A stretch of 64,000 nucleotides of DNA, from positions 5,580,001-5,644,000 of the forward strand of contig OY764903.1 of assembly GCA_963668605.1 (NCBI GenBank), read 5' to 3'. The DNA is from G963668605 sp963668605. Its GTDB lineage: Bacteria; Acidobacteriota; Terriglobia; Bryobacterales; Bryobacteraceae. Made by a program: the position numbers and the translations under genes. Below are positions 26,615 through 35,635 of the stretch, piece after piece (positions within the stretch are counted from its first letter, which is position 1; each line of letters begins with the position of its first letter). The notes beneath the pieces are model-generated. The model had not been told where the DNA came from. It did no database searches and was given only the letters and a program-made list of their open reading frames with translations.

Positions 26615-28873
26615 ATGAAACCGACCGCTTTATTCCTGCTGGCCGCCGGGCTGAACGCCCAGCCGGTGGCGCTGTTCTATGACAGCGGCGTGCCTCAGAC
26701 GAGTTTCGCGGCCACCGAGATTCGCAAAGCTTTCAGTGTGGATGGCAGAACTCTCGCCGAAGCTGGAATGGAAGGCCTGGCCGCAAACTCGAGTCCGCTG
26801 CGAATAGTGATAGCCTCGAACGCAGCAGAATCGCAGCGTCTGGCGCAGTCGCTCGGAGTCGAGCCGCTGAAGAGCGCGGCCCCGCAGTCCTACTCGATCC
26901 GCCGTCAAGTGAGGAATCGCCGCGACACCGTAATTGTGCTCGGCGCCGATCCGGCCGGCGCTATGTACGGCGGTCTCGACGTGGCCGAAGCCGTGCGCCT
27001 GGGCCCTTTCGGCTCGATCGTCGACTCCGATCACGCTCCGCACATCGAACGTCGCGGAATCAAGTTCAATATCCCGCTGGATGTGCGCACGCCGAGTTAC
27101 TCCGACTGTAGCGATGCGGCACAGAAGAACATCGGCGAGATGTGGAGTTTCGATTTCTGGCGCGAGTTTCTCGATGAGATGGCGCGCAACCGTTTCAATG
27201 CGTTGACACTCTGGAACCTGCATCCGTTCCCGTCGATCGTCAAAGTGCCCCAGTATCCCGACGTGGCGCTCAACGACGTTCAGCGCACGCTGGTCCCCTT
27301 CGACGACACGTTCTCCGGCAGTGGCAGCGACATGCTGCGCCCGGCGATGCTCACGAAGATCGAGACCGTCAGAAAGATGACGATCGAAGAGAAGATCGGC
27401 TTCTGGCGCAATGTGATGCAATACGCGCACGACCGCGGCATTGAGGTCTACTGGTTCACCTGGAACATCTTCACGTTCGGCGCGGAGGGCAAGTATGGGA
27501 TCACATCGGAGCAGAACAACCAGAAGACCATCGACTACTTCCGCGCCTCCGTCCGTGAGTTGATCCTGACGTATCCCCTGCTCGACGGAGTCGGCATCAC
27601 CGCCGGCGAGCACATGCAGGATCGCAAGGATGAATTCTCCAAGGAACAGTGGCTTTGGAAAACTTACGGGGAAGGCATTCGCGATGCCCGCAAGGTGCAA
27701 CCCGACCGCCGCGTCCGCCTGATTCACCGCTATCACATGACGGGACAGGACCAGATTTTCGAGGCGTTTAAGGACTACCCCGATACCTTCGAATTGAGCT
27801 TCAAGTACGCTATCGCGCACATGTACTCGATCCCCAATCCGCCGTTCATCAACTCCGCTCTGCCGCACATCCAGCCGGAGCACCGCACCTGGCTCACCGT
27901 TCGCGACGACGATATCTACAGCTTCCGTTGGGGCAATCCCGAATATGCGCGCGCCTTCATCCGTAACATGCCGGGACGCGACAAGATGGCCGGCTTCTAC
28001 ATGGGGCCGGACGGTTACATCTGGGGCCGTGAGTTTCTCAGCACCGAGCCCGAAACGCCGCGCGACCTGGTGATTAGCAAGCGCTGGTATTCGTTCATGC
28101 TCTGGGGCCGCCTGAGTTACGATCCCGACCTACCGGATGCACTCTTCGAGTGGACTATCGCCAAGCGGTTCCCGGAAGTCGCCGCAGACAAGTTGATGCG
28201 CGCTTGGGCCGAGGCGTCGATGATCTTCCCCCAGATCACGCGCTTCTTCTGGGGTGACATCGACGTCCGCTGGTTCCCGGAAGCGTGCCTCAGCCATCCG
28301 CGTGGGGCGAAAGGCTTCTACACCGTGCAGCACTTCGTCGAAGGGCGCACGATGCCCGGCAGCGGCGTGCTCGATATCGTCGAGTGGCGGCAGCGCAAGC
28401 TGGCTGGCCAGGCGATGAACGGCACGACGCCTCTGGAGATCGCCGATGGACTGGCGAAATACGCGGCGACGGCGCTTAAGCTGGTTTCGGAACTCCGGCG
28501 CACTCCGGGCGCCAGCAAAGAACTACGCCTCACCCTGGGCGACCTGGAGGCGATGGCGCATCTGGGCAACTACTATGCCGCGAAGATTCGGGGCGCAGCC
28601 GAGTTGGCTCTGTTCGACAAGTCCGCCCAAAGCGAACAGCGCGAAGCGGCCGTGCGCCATCTGCAATTGGCGCTCGACCACTGGAAGCGTTACGCTTCGG
28701 CGTACCGGCTCCAGTATGTGCAGCCGCAGTTGTACAACCGCGTCGGCTGGGTCGACATCCCCGGACTCGTCGGCAAAGTGGAGCAGGACATCGCCATCGC
28801 GCGCCTCTGGGTGCCGGGCACTGTGCCAGAGGCTGCGAGAACGCGTCTCGCCGACACGCCGTTCCGCAAGTAG
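26615..28873 (+). CDS. Secreted glycoside-hydrolase-like protein (alpha-glucuronidase-like N terminus, TIM-barrel core)
   Basis: A 752-residue protein with a short signal peptide (MKPTALFLLAAGLNAQ) and GAAGG ahead of the ATG. Residues about 17-125 resemble the N-terminal domain shared by GH67 alpha-glucuronidases and GH20-type enzymes, ending with DTVIVLGADPAGAMYGGLDVAEAV. A TIM-barrel-like core follows: HIERRGIKFNIPLD, EFLDEMARNRFNALTLWNLH, VYWFTWNIFTFG, DGVGITAGEHM. A helical C-terminal domain closes it. A catalytic pair cannot be assigned with certainty; E in ITAGEHM is a candidate. An inverted repeat AGGCA-N4-TGCCT lies at 26580-26593, 22 bases before the start. Confidence 0.72.
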   Translation: MKPTALFLLAAGLNAQPVALFYDSGVPQTSFAATEIRKAFSVDGRTLAEAGMEGLAANSSPLRIVIASNAAESQRLAQSLGVEPLKSAAPQSYSIRRQVRNRRDTVIVLGADPAGAMYGGLDVAEAVRLGPFGSIVDSDHAPHIERRGIKFNIPLDVRTPSYSDCSDAAQKNIGEMWSFDFWREFLDEMARNRFNALTLWNLHPFPSIVKVPQYPDVALNDVQRTLVPFDDTFSGSGSDMLRPAMLTKIETVRKMTIEEKIGFWRNVMQYAHDRGIEVYWFTWNIFTFGAEGKYGITSEQNNQKTIDYFRASVRELILTYPLLDGVGITAGEHMQDRKDEFSKEQWLWKTYGEGIRDARKVQPDRRVRLIHRYHMTGQDQIFEAFKDYPDTFELSFKYAIAHMYSIPNPPFINSALPHIQPEHRTWLTVRDDDIYSFRWGNPEYARAFIRNMPGRDKMAGFYMGPDGYIWGREFLSTEPETPRDLVISKRWYSFMLWGRLSYDPDLPDALFEWTIAKRFPEVAADKLMRAWAEASMIFPQITRFFWGDIDVRWFPEACLSHPRGAKGFYTVQHFVEGRTMPGSGVLDIVEWRQRKLAGQAMNGTTPLEIADGLAKYAATALKLVSELRRTPGASKELRLTLGDLEAMAHLGNYYAAKIRGAAELALFDKSAQSEQREAAVRHLQLALDHWKRYASAYRLQYVQPQLYNRVGWVDIPGLVGKVEQDIAIARLWVPGTVPEAARTRLADTPFRK

Positions 28874-28951
28874 CCGGGCCGGACAGTTTAGTAACGAAGC
28901 TTGAATCACGCCCACGTGAAGTTGCGGAAACGCCGCCTCCGGTCGCTATCG

Positions 28952-29644
28952 TTACTTCTGGCCGTACGTCGCGCCAGCGCCGTGCTTGCGAAAAAAGTGC
29001 TTGTCGAGTTGCGCTTGGGAGATCGGGCGCGCCTTGGCATTGACGGCCACGGTCTGCATCGCCAGTCGCGCGACCTCTTCGAGCACCACAGCGTTGTGCG
29101 CTGCCTCGGTCGCCGAAGTGGCCCAACAGAACGGCGCGTGTCCGGAAACCAACACGCAGGGCATCTGTTTCGGATCGAGCTTCCGGAAGCGCTGCACGAT
29201 GTTGTGCCCGGTGTTGGCTTCGTAGTCCGCGCGGATAGCCGCTGCGCTCATCGGTTTGGTCACCGGTATGGGGCCATAGAAGTAGTCCGCGTGAGTGGTG
29301 CCGAAACAGGGAATCTCGCGCTGGGCCTGCGCCCAGGCCGTGGCATGTGTCGAGTGCGTATGCACAACGCCGCCGATCTTTGGGAAGGCGCGATAGAGGA
29401 TCAGGTGCGTGTCGAGGTCCGAGGAGGGTCGCAGACTGCCCTCAACAACGGCGCCGTCGAGATCCGTAATCACCAGATCCGCGGCCTTCATCCGTTCATA
29501 GGGCACACCGCTTGGCTTAATCACGACCAGGCCTTCTTCGCGTGCGATCCCGCTGGCATTGCCCCACGTGTACAGCACCAGGCCTCGCCGCACCAACTCG
29601 AGATTCGCCTCGAGTACCTCTTCCCGCAAGCGTTTCAGTTTCAT
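28952..29644 (-). CDS. araD: L-ribulose-5-phosphate 4-epimerase
   Basis: A 230-residue class II aldolase-family epimerase that converts L-ribulose 5-phosphate to D-xylulose 5-phosphate. Zinc-ligand HTH is in GGVVHTHSTHATAWAQA, followed by the signature TTHADYFYGPIPVT and the third histidine in VLVSGHAPFCW; NASGI and the SSDLDTHLILY region bind substrate phosphate. The length matches the family. Its ATG overlaps the ribulokinase stop by four bases (ATGA), showing translational coupling in the arabinose operon. Confidence 0.95.
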   Translation of the reverse strand: MKLKRLREEVLEANLELVRRGLVLYTWGNASGIAREEGLVVIKPSGVPYERMKAADLVITDLDGAVVEGSLRPSSDLDTHLILYRAFPKIGGVVHTHSTHATAWAQAQREIPCFGTTHADYFYGPIPVTKPMSAAAIRADYEANTGHNIVQRFRKLDPKQMPCVLVSGHAPFCWATSATEAAHNAVVLEEVARLAMQTVAVNAKARPISQAQLDKHFFRKHGAGATYGQK

Positions 29645-31224
29645 GCATTCTCCCGCGCCGACGCCGCGATACGACGTAGTGATGGCAACACATCTCCGGC
29701 CGCGACCGGAGTCGAGCCAGACTGGCCAAAACCGAAATAGAGCTTCTTATACAACTGGTACAGCTCTTCGTAGACCTTCGCCGCGGCCGGGTCCGGCTCG
29801 ACCGTGCGGAATTGCGGACAGAGCGCGTCCTGCGCTTCTTCCACGGTCTTAAATGTGCCCGCTGCCAGAAACGCCATGATCGCGGAACCGAGGCTGGTGA
29901 CTTCGCTTTGCGGCACCAGCACGGGCTTGTTGAGCACGTTCGCATACACGCGGTTGAGCGCTTCGTTCTTCTGCGGAATCCCGCCGCCGTTGATGACGCG
30001 GTGAATCGGCACGCCATGCTCTTCCATGCGCTCGAGAATCACGCGTGTGTGGAAGGCGGTGCCTTCGATCGCGGCGAAGAGTTCATCCTGCGCCGTTTGC
30101 GTCAGCTTCCAGCCCAGCGTTATGCCACCGAGTTCGGGATTGACGAGCACCGTACGGTCGCCGTTGTCCCAGGTGAGCCGCAGCAGGCCCGTCTGTCCGG
30201 GCTTGTAAGCTTCGAGACCTTGCGACAGCGCGGCCGCCGTTGAGCCGGCACGCTTTGCGATCGCTTCAAAAATATCGCCCGTCGCAGACAACCCGGCCTC
30301 GATGCCGGTCATCTTCGGATGCACCGAGCCCTGCACCACTCCGCACACCCCGGGAATCAACTTCACGCTCTCGCCGATCGCCATGATGCAGGTCGATGTG
30401 CCGATCACGTTGACCACGTCGCCCGTGCGCACGCCGGCTCCGATTGCGTCCCAATGCGCGTCGAACGCTCCCACCGGAACGGGAATCCCGGCGCGCAAGC
30501 CGAGTTTCTGCGCCCATTCCGGAGCGAGCCGGCCCGCGATCTGATCCGACGTCGCATAGCGGCCGTCGAGTTTGGCGCGAATGCCGCGGAACAGCGGATC
30601 GACGGCCACCAGGAACTCTTCCGGCGGCAGCCCGCCCAGGGATTCGTTCCACATCCATTTGTGGCCCATCGCACAGATGCTGCGCGAAACCTGGGCGGGA
30701 TCGGTGACGCCGCACAGCACCGCGGCGACCATGTCGCAATGCTCCAGCGCCGTGACCATGCGGTCACGCTTGTCCGGGTTATGCCGCAGCCAGTGGAGCA
30801 GTTTTGAGAAGCCCCATTCGGAGGAGTAAATACCGCCGCACCATTCGATCGCCTCGAGACGCAAACGCTGCGCCGTCGCGGTGATCAGCGCGGCCTCTTC
30901 CCAGGCGCGATGATCGCACCACAGATAATAGTCGTCGAGCGGAACTAGTCCCGCGCCGACGGGAATCACGCTGGAGCCGGTGGTGTCGAGCGCAATCGCG
31001 TCGATGCTGCCGCCGTCGACGCCCGCCGCCTGCAACGCTTTGCGAGACGCTGCGGCCAGTGCTTCCATGTGGTCGGTGTGGCTCTGCGTCGCGTAATCCG
31101 GATCTTCTTTCTTGCGATGAAGCGGATACTCCGCGACACCCGAACCCAGCCGGCCGCGCTGGCTGTCAACAATTGAAACGCGGACGCTAAGCGTCCCGAA
31201 ATCCACTCCCGCTACGATTGGCAT
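29641..31224 (-). CDS. araB: Ribulokinase
   Basis: A 527-residue FGGY-family kinase that phosphorylates L-ribulose. ATG at 31224 is chosen because the family N terminus (IVAGVDFGTLSVRVSIVD) begins right after it; the frame upstream codes unrelated residues. Family marks include LDTTGSSVIPV, YLWCDHRAWEEA, the catalytic-type PVPVGAFDAHWDAIGAG and the C-terminal INGGGIPQKNEALNRVYANV ATP-binding region. The conserved GTSTC segment follows the catalytic Asp. It precedes araD with a four-base overlap and follows the isomerase-like gene by 91 bases. Confidence 0.95.
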   Translation of the reverse strand: MPIVAGVDFGTLSVRVSIVDSQRGRLGSGVAEYPLHRKKEDPDYATQSHTDHMEALAAASRKALQAAGVDGGSIDAIALDTTGSSVIPVGAGLVPLDDYYLWCDHRAWEEAALITATAQRLRLEAIEWCGGIYSSEWGFSKLLHWLRHNPDKRDRMVTALEHCDMVAAVLCGVTDPAQVSRSICAMGHKWMWNESLGGLPPEEFLVAVDPLFRGIRAKLDGRYATSDQIAGRLAPEWAQKLGLRAGIPVPVGAFDAHWDAIGAGVRTGDVVNVIGTSTCIMAIGESVKLIPGVCGVVQGSVHPKMTGIEAGLSATGDIFEAIAKRAGSTAAALSQGLEAYKPGQTGLLRLTWDNGDRTVLVNPELGGITLGWKLTQTAQDELFAAIEGTAFHTRVILERMEEHGVPIHRVINGGGIPQKNEALNRVYANVLNKPVLVPQSEVTSLGSAIMAFLAAGTFKTVEEAQDALCPQFRTVEPDPAAAKVYEELYQLYKKLYFGFGQSGSTPVAAGDVLPSLRRIAASARENA

Positions 31225-31315
31225 GGTTCTAATCCAGGCTGGTTGAACTCCAGAGAAATTACCGGCCGCGAAGCAACGGGAATCGAAAGGCCCGCTGCTT
31301 CGCGGCAATCATTGC

Positions 31316-32725
31316 TTATTTGTGCCAGTACATATCCCAGCCCAAATATTTCGTGGCCGCCTCATACACCGGCGCGGCGCTACTCGAGAAATTCGCCGCG
31401 ACGTGGTGTTCGAAGCCGCTTTCGCAGATATAACGCAGCAGATCCTGCATGCGCGGAATCTCGACGACACCCGCTCCTCCGAACGTCTTGAGCGGATCGT
31501 CCGTGAAGGCGCCCTCGCCAAGGTACCCGCGGATCTTCCCGGTGCTGTCGCTCGTCGAGAAGCGAGCATAACTCATCGCGCCGGCCTTCACTCTGCCCGA
31601 GCATGTGCCGAAGGCGTTCGCCTTGCCGACGGAGCCGGCGATGATCGCCTGGAAGTCCATTTTCACTTCCTGGAAGAAGTGCTTGGGCAGGTTGCTGCAA
31701 TGGAAGCAGACGGCCTTGTTGGGATCGTCGCCGTAGTTATTGTTCCAGTCGAGCAGAGCGCTCGGCGTTCCGGAGGCGAGGCGCAGTGCGTGCATGCCGA
31801 TCACGCCGGGCACGTCGACTTCACAGGCGCTCGATGTCAGGCTGTTGCTCATCATGCTCATCACGGTGCAGGGGACCACGCCGAAGTACTCCTCCATCGA
31901 GGTCCAGCACTGAATCGCGTTGACGTCGAGATCGTTGTCCGCCATCCAGTTGTCGATCACGGCGCCGAGTTTGGCCATCTTCAGCAGGGCCTTGGCCGGC
32001 ACGCCTTCGGTGGGCACATAGGCCTGAATCGCGGCTAACTTCGCCTGCGCTCCTTCGTCCGTGTCTTTCATCTTCTCGATGCGGCCGAAGACCTCGGAAA
32101 GATCGAGCGGTTCCACGGCGATGCCGCAACCTTCGAGAAGCTTTTCGCTGTAGCGCACGGTGTTGAACGCTGCGGGCCGCGCGCCGATCGCGCCGATACG
32201 CAGATTCCGCAAACCCTTGACCACGCGGCACACGGCCGTGAACCATTCGAGATCGCGCTTGAATGTTTCCGAGTCCGGCGCTTCGGTGTGCAGCGTTGTC
32301 AGCGAATAAGGGATCTTGTATTGCTGCAAGTTGTTGCAGACCGACATCTTGCCGCAGAAACTGTCGCGCCGGTCGGCAATGGTCATCTTGCCGGCCGAGT
32401 CGGGCGTGGCTTGAATAAACACGGGCACATTGAGTGCGGCCATGCGCAATGCTTCGACAATGCCGCGCTCCTCGCCAAAGTTGGGCAACGTGACGATCAC
32501 GCCGTCGATCTTGTCGCGGTTCTTGCGAAACAGGTCGGCGCACTTCCTGGCTTCCGCGCGGGTCTCGACCGCTCCATATTTTGTGTCTTCCGGTCCTGGG
32601 ACGACAACCGCAATCCCCGCCGATTTAAGCGCCGCGATCATCTCTTCCCGTCCGCTCTTGGCGAGGTGGTCCGGGAAAAAGCCGCGGTTCCCCACGATCA
32701 ATCCGAGTGTCATTTTTTGTTTCAT
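31316..32725 (-). CDS. L-fucose/L-arabinose isomerase family protein
   Basis: A 469-residue protein of the fucose-isomerase-related family (COG2407-like), with opening MKQKMTLGLIVGNRGFFPDH and the segment RIGAIGARPAAFNTVRYSEK. A candidate metal/active-site Glu lies in IQCWTSMEEYFGVVPCTVMS and a second ligand region at SACEVDVPGVIGMHAL. The ATG at 32725 is taken because GGAG lies eight bases upstream; an ATG four codons later is possible. Since araB and araD follow and no classical araA is present, it probably supplies L-ribulose or a related ketose. The substrate is inferred from context. Confidence 0.85.
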   Translation of the reverse strand: MKQKMTLGLIVGNRGFFPDHLAKSGREEMIAALKSAGIAVVVPGPEDTKYGAVETRAEARKCADLFRKNRDKIDGVIVTLPNFGEERGIVEALRMAALNVPVFIQATPDSAGKMTIADRRDSFCGKMSVCNNLQQYKIPYSLTTLHTEAPDSETFKRDLEWFTAVCRVVKGLRNLRIGAIGARPAAFNTVRYSEKLLEGCGIAVEPLDLSEVFGRIEKMKDTDEGAQAKLAAIQAYVPTEGVPAKALLKMAKLGAVIDNWMADNDLDVNAIQCWTSMEEYFGVVPCTVMSMMSNSLTSSACEVDVPGVIGMHALRLASGTPSALLDWNNNYGDDPNKAVCFHCSNLPKHFFQEVKMDFQAIIAGSVGKANAFGTCSGRVKAGAMSYARFSTSDSTGKIRGYLGEGAFTDDPLKTFGGAGVVEIPRMQDLLRYICESGFEHHVAANFSSSAAPVYEAATKYLGWDMYWHK

Positions 32726-32898
32726 CAGAAAACTCCAGTCCTGCAACCGCTAGAAAATCACTTGAAGGATATCAAACATAACCATGCCGCGCCGGCCCTC
32801 GCTAAAACAGGCAGCGTAAGCGCATACACACCAATAGTGGATGTACCACTATTACGCCGCGGAAAGCAAGATGAAAAACGGATCGTACGCCAAGCGGA

Positions 32899-33909
32899 TT
32901 ACAGGGCGGCCCGCGGCGGACGTCCGGCCTGATAGATATCGTGCAGCCTGATAATCCCAAGGCAGCGGCCGTCTTTTGGATCGAGAACGGGCAGGACGGA
33001 AATCTGCGACGGCCGGTCTTCCATCAGGCGCAGTGCGTCGCGCAGGCTGACATCCGGGCGCGTGACGACCGGATTTGGCGTCATGATATCGGAGGCGCGC
33101 AATTCGCGTATGTCGTCCTTGCGCGTGAGGGCTCGCCGCAGGTCGCCGTCGGTGATGATGCCTTCCAGGCGGCGGTCGGCCGAGACGACGCAAGCCGCGC
33201 CCAGCGCTTTTTGCGACATCGCGATGATCACCTGTTTGGCGGAATCAGAGGGACTTGCCCAGGCGACAGCCTCATCCGTATGCATCACGTCGCCCACGGT
33301 GAACTTCAGGTTGCGGCCCAACTGCCCGCCTGGATGAAACACGGCGAACTCTTCGGGGCCGAAGTTGCGCGCGCGCATCACGGCAATCGCAAGCGCATCG
33401 CCCAACGCCATCGCCACGGCGCTGCTGGCGGTCGGCGCCAGGTCATTGGGATCGGCTTCCGCGCGCACCGAAGCATCGAGTACGACGTCCATCTCCGCGG
33501 CGAGCGGCGACGAAGTGTTTCCGAGAATACCGAGCAGCGGCGAACTAAATTCGCGCAGGATCGGGATCAGCCGGCTGAGTTCCGCCGTGCTGCCGCTCTT
33601 CGATATGAAGATCGTCGGATCTTCCGGAGCGTAGATGCCGAGATCGCCATGCGCCGCCTCCACTGGATGGAGAAACACGGCGGGCGTACCGGTGCTGCGC
33701 AGCGTGGAAACGATCTTGCGTCCGACCAGACCGGACTTGCCGACGCCCGTAACGACCAACTTGCCGCGGTGTTTCACGACCATCTGCACGGCGCGCGAGA
33801 ATTCCTCGTCGATCCGCCGCGCGGCAAGGGCGATGGCCTCCGCCTCAATTTCCATCACCTCGCGAGCGGTCGCTTCGCACTCCAGGACGCCCATCGAAAA
33901 ATCACTCAT
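32899..33909 (-). CDS. kdsD: D-arabinose-5-phosphate isomerase
   Basis: A 336-residue sugar isomerase that converts D-ribulose 5-phosphate to D-arabinose 5-phosphate, first step of Kdo synthesis for lipopolysaccharide. The SIS domain (about 40-180) has VVTGVGKSGLVGRKI, HPVEAAHGDLG and FISKSGSTAEL; two CBS domains fill the C terminus (VGDVMHTDEAVAWASPSDS and ASDIMTPNPVV). Length and layout match KdsD/GutQ. It lies 173 bases upstream of the isomerase-like gene on the same strand, so it may share transcription with the arabinose genes; kdsA, kdsB and kdsC are not in the window. Confidence 0.93.
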   Translation of the reverse strand: MSDFSMGVLECEATAREVMEIEAEAIALAARRIDEEFSRAVQMVVKHRGKLVVTGVGKSGLVGRKIVSTLRSTGTPAVFLHPVEAAHGDLGIYAPEDPTIFISKSGSTAELSRLIPILREFSSPLLGILGNTSSPLAAEMDVVLDASVRAEADPNDLAPTASSAVAMALGDALAIAVMRARNFGPEEFAVFHPGGQLGRNLKFTVGDVMHTDEAVAWASPSDSAKQVIIAMSQKALGAACVVSADRRLEGIITDGDLRRALTRKDDIRELRASDIMTPNPVVTRPDVSLRDALRLMEDRPSQISVLPVLDPKDGRCLGIIRLHDIYQAGRPPRAAL

Positions 33910-34137
33910 ATAACCAAGCTACAGGACTTTGCGGGTCGGGTTCTACCCTCCACTTGACGTTGCGTTGAGATGCTTGGGTCCAATACCCTTTTAAAGCGGC
34001 AGCGACTCTGGCTCTTGAGGAACCACGGAACAGGCTGGTTCAGCCTTTTCCGCCACAACCTTTTGTGGACTTGTTTCCATTCACTGCGAATGCAGCGAGG
34101 GTAAGTCCCGAAGCAGAGGACTGAGATAACCTTAAGC

Positions 34138-35541
34138 ATGCCATCTGAAAACAGAATAGACCGGCGCCAGTTTTTAGGCGCTTCGTCGGTTGCCACTGGT
34201 GCGACTCTAAATGGCCCCGCGCAATCCCGCAGCAAACCTCCGAACGTGATTGTGTTCTATACGGACCAGCAGCGTTGGGATACGCTGGGCGTCTCGGGGT
34301 GTCCGATGGGCCTGACGCCCAATCTCGACCGCATGGCGAGACAGAGTGTGCGCTTCGATCGCGCGTTCACCTCCCAACCCGTCTGCGCCCCGGCGCGGAG
34401 CACCATCCAGACCGGGAAGTATCCCACCACAACCGGAGTGATCCACAACGGGCTGGCGTTGAAAGATGAGGAGCGCACTCTTGCGCACTATTTCCGCGAC
34501 CGCAATTATCAAACCGGCTACATCGGGAAGTGGCACCTCGGCGGCACCGGTCGAAATCCCGTGCCTGTGGAACGCCGTGGCGGATACGACCAGTGGTGGA
34601 CCGCTGCCGACTCGATCGAGTCGACCTCATCGGCCTTCGAGGGAAAAGTCTTCGATGCGAAGAATCAGCCGATCGAATTCAAGAAGTACCGCGTCGATTT
34701 TCTTACGGACCTGGCGGCGGACTTTATTCAGCAGAAAAAGGACAACCCTTTCTACCTCTTCATTTCTTACCTCGAACCACACCACCAGAACAATGCGAAC
34801 CGCTTCATCGCTCCCGATGGCTACGCGGACCGCTATCGGAACAACTACCACATACCCGCCGATCTCGCGCCGTTCCCCGGCGACTGGAGATCGCAGTTGC
34901 CCGATTACTACGGAATCATCGCGCGGATCGACGAGTGCTTCGGCCGGCTCATGAAGCAACTCGCGGACAACAATTTGATGGACAACACCATCGTTGTTTT
35001 CACGAGCGACCATGGCTGCCATTTCCGCACACGTAACCCCGAATACAAACGGAGTTGCCACGACGCGTCGATTCGTATCCCAATGATGATTCAGGGCCCA
35101 GGTTTCGATCCCGGTCGTGTAGTGACGGACCTCGTGAGCGTCGTCGATCTGCCGCCGACCCTGCTGGATGCCGCTGGCATCACTGTGCCCTCAGACATGC
35201 AGGGCCACTCGCTGCTCGGGCTAGCAAACGGCAAGCAGAAGGACTGGGACAACGAGATCATGGTTCAGATGCGGGAAGAAGCATTACAGCGCGCCATTCG
35301 CACCGAGAGGTGGAAATACTGCATCTTCGACCCGGCAAGCAAGCGAGCCGATCCGCACAGCACGGAGTACACCGAACGTTACCTCTATGACCTTTATAGC
35401 GATCCTCACGAACTAGTAAACCTGATCGGCCGCGCCAGTCATCGGCAGATCGCAAACGAATTACAGCGTCGGCTGATTGAGCGCATGGTCACGATTGGCG
35501 AGCCCCGGCCAAAGGTCACTCCGGCCCGTTTTTACGCATAA
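34138..35541 (+). CDS. Sulfatase
   Basis: A 467-residue arylsulfatase-type hydrolase with a twin-arginine-like N terminus (IDRRQFLGASSVATGA) suggesting export. The formylglycine site is Cys83 in CAPAR (C-x-P-x-R type), followed by STIQTGKYPT. The calcium-binding start (NVIVFYTDQQRWDTLG), GKWHLGG and the second metal site VVFTSDHGCHF are all in place. The likely substrate is a sulfated polysaccharide or glycoside; the exact one cannot be read. It stands alone between kdsD and the mannonate dehydratase gene, which converges on it. A separate anaerobic or FGE-type maturase would be needed and is not in the window. Confidence 0.93.
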   Translation: MPSENRIDRRQFLGASSVATGATLNGPAQSRSKPPNVIVFYTDQQRWDTLGVSGCPMGLTPNLDRMARQSVRFDRAFTSQPVCAPARSTIQTGKYPTTTGVIHNGLALKDEERTLAHYFRDRNYQTGYIGKWHLGGTGRNPVPVERRGGYDQWWTAADSIESTSSAFEGKVFDAKNQPIEFKKYRVDFLTDLAADFIQQKKDNPFYLFISYLEPHHQNNANRFIAPDGYADRYRNNYHIPADLAPFPGDWRSQLPDYYGIIARIDECFGRLMKQLADNNLMDNTIVVFTSDHGCHFRTRNPEYKRSCHDASIRIPMMIQGPGFDPGRVVTDLVSVVDLPPTLLDAAGITVPSDMQGHSLLGLANGKQKDWDNEIMVQMREEALQRAIRTERWKYCIFDPASKRADPHSTEYTERYLYDLYSDPHELVNLIGRASHRQIANELQRRLIERMVTIGEPRPKVTPARFYA

Positions 35542-35635
35542 CTAAGGAACGCCAATGGTCCGTGTGTAGCAGGAATCGAATCTGATGCCGGTGACAGCAT
35601 GATTTCGACGAGTTGTTGCTGGGGAGCGAAGCGCG

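Noticed and set aside
29641..31308. Longer N terminus for ribulokinase
   Set aside because: The extra 28 residues precede the conserved VAGVDFGT start and have no counterpart in the family.
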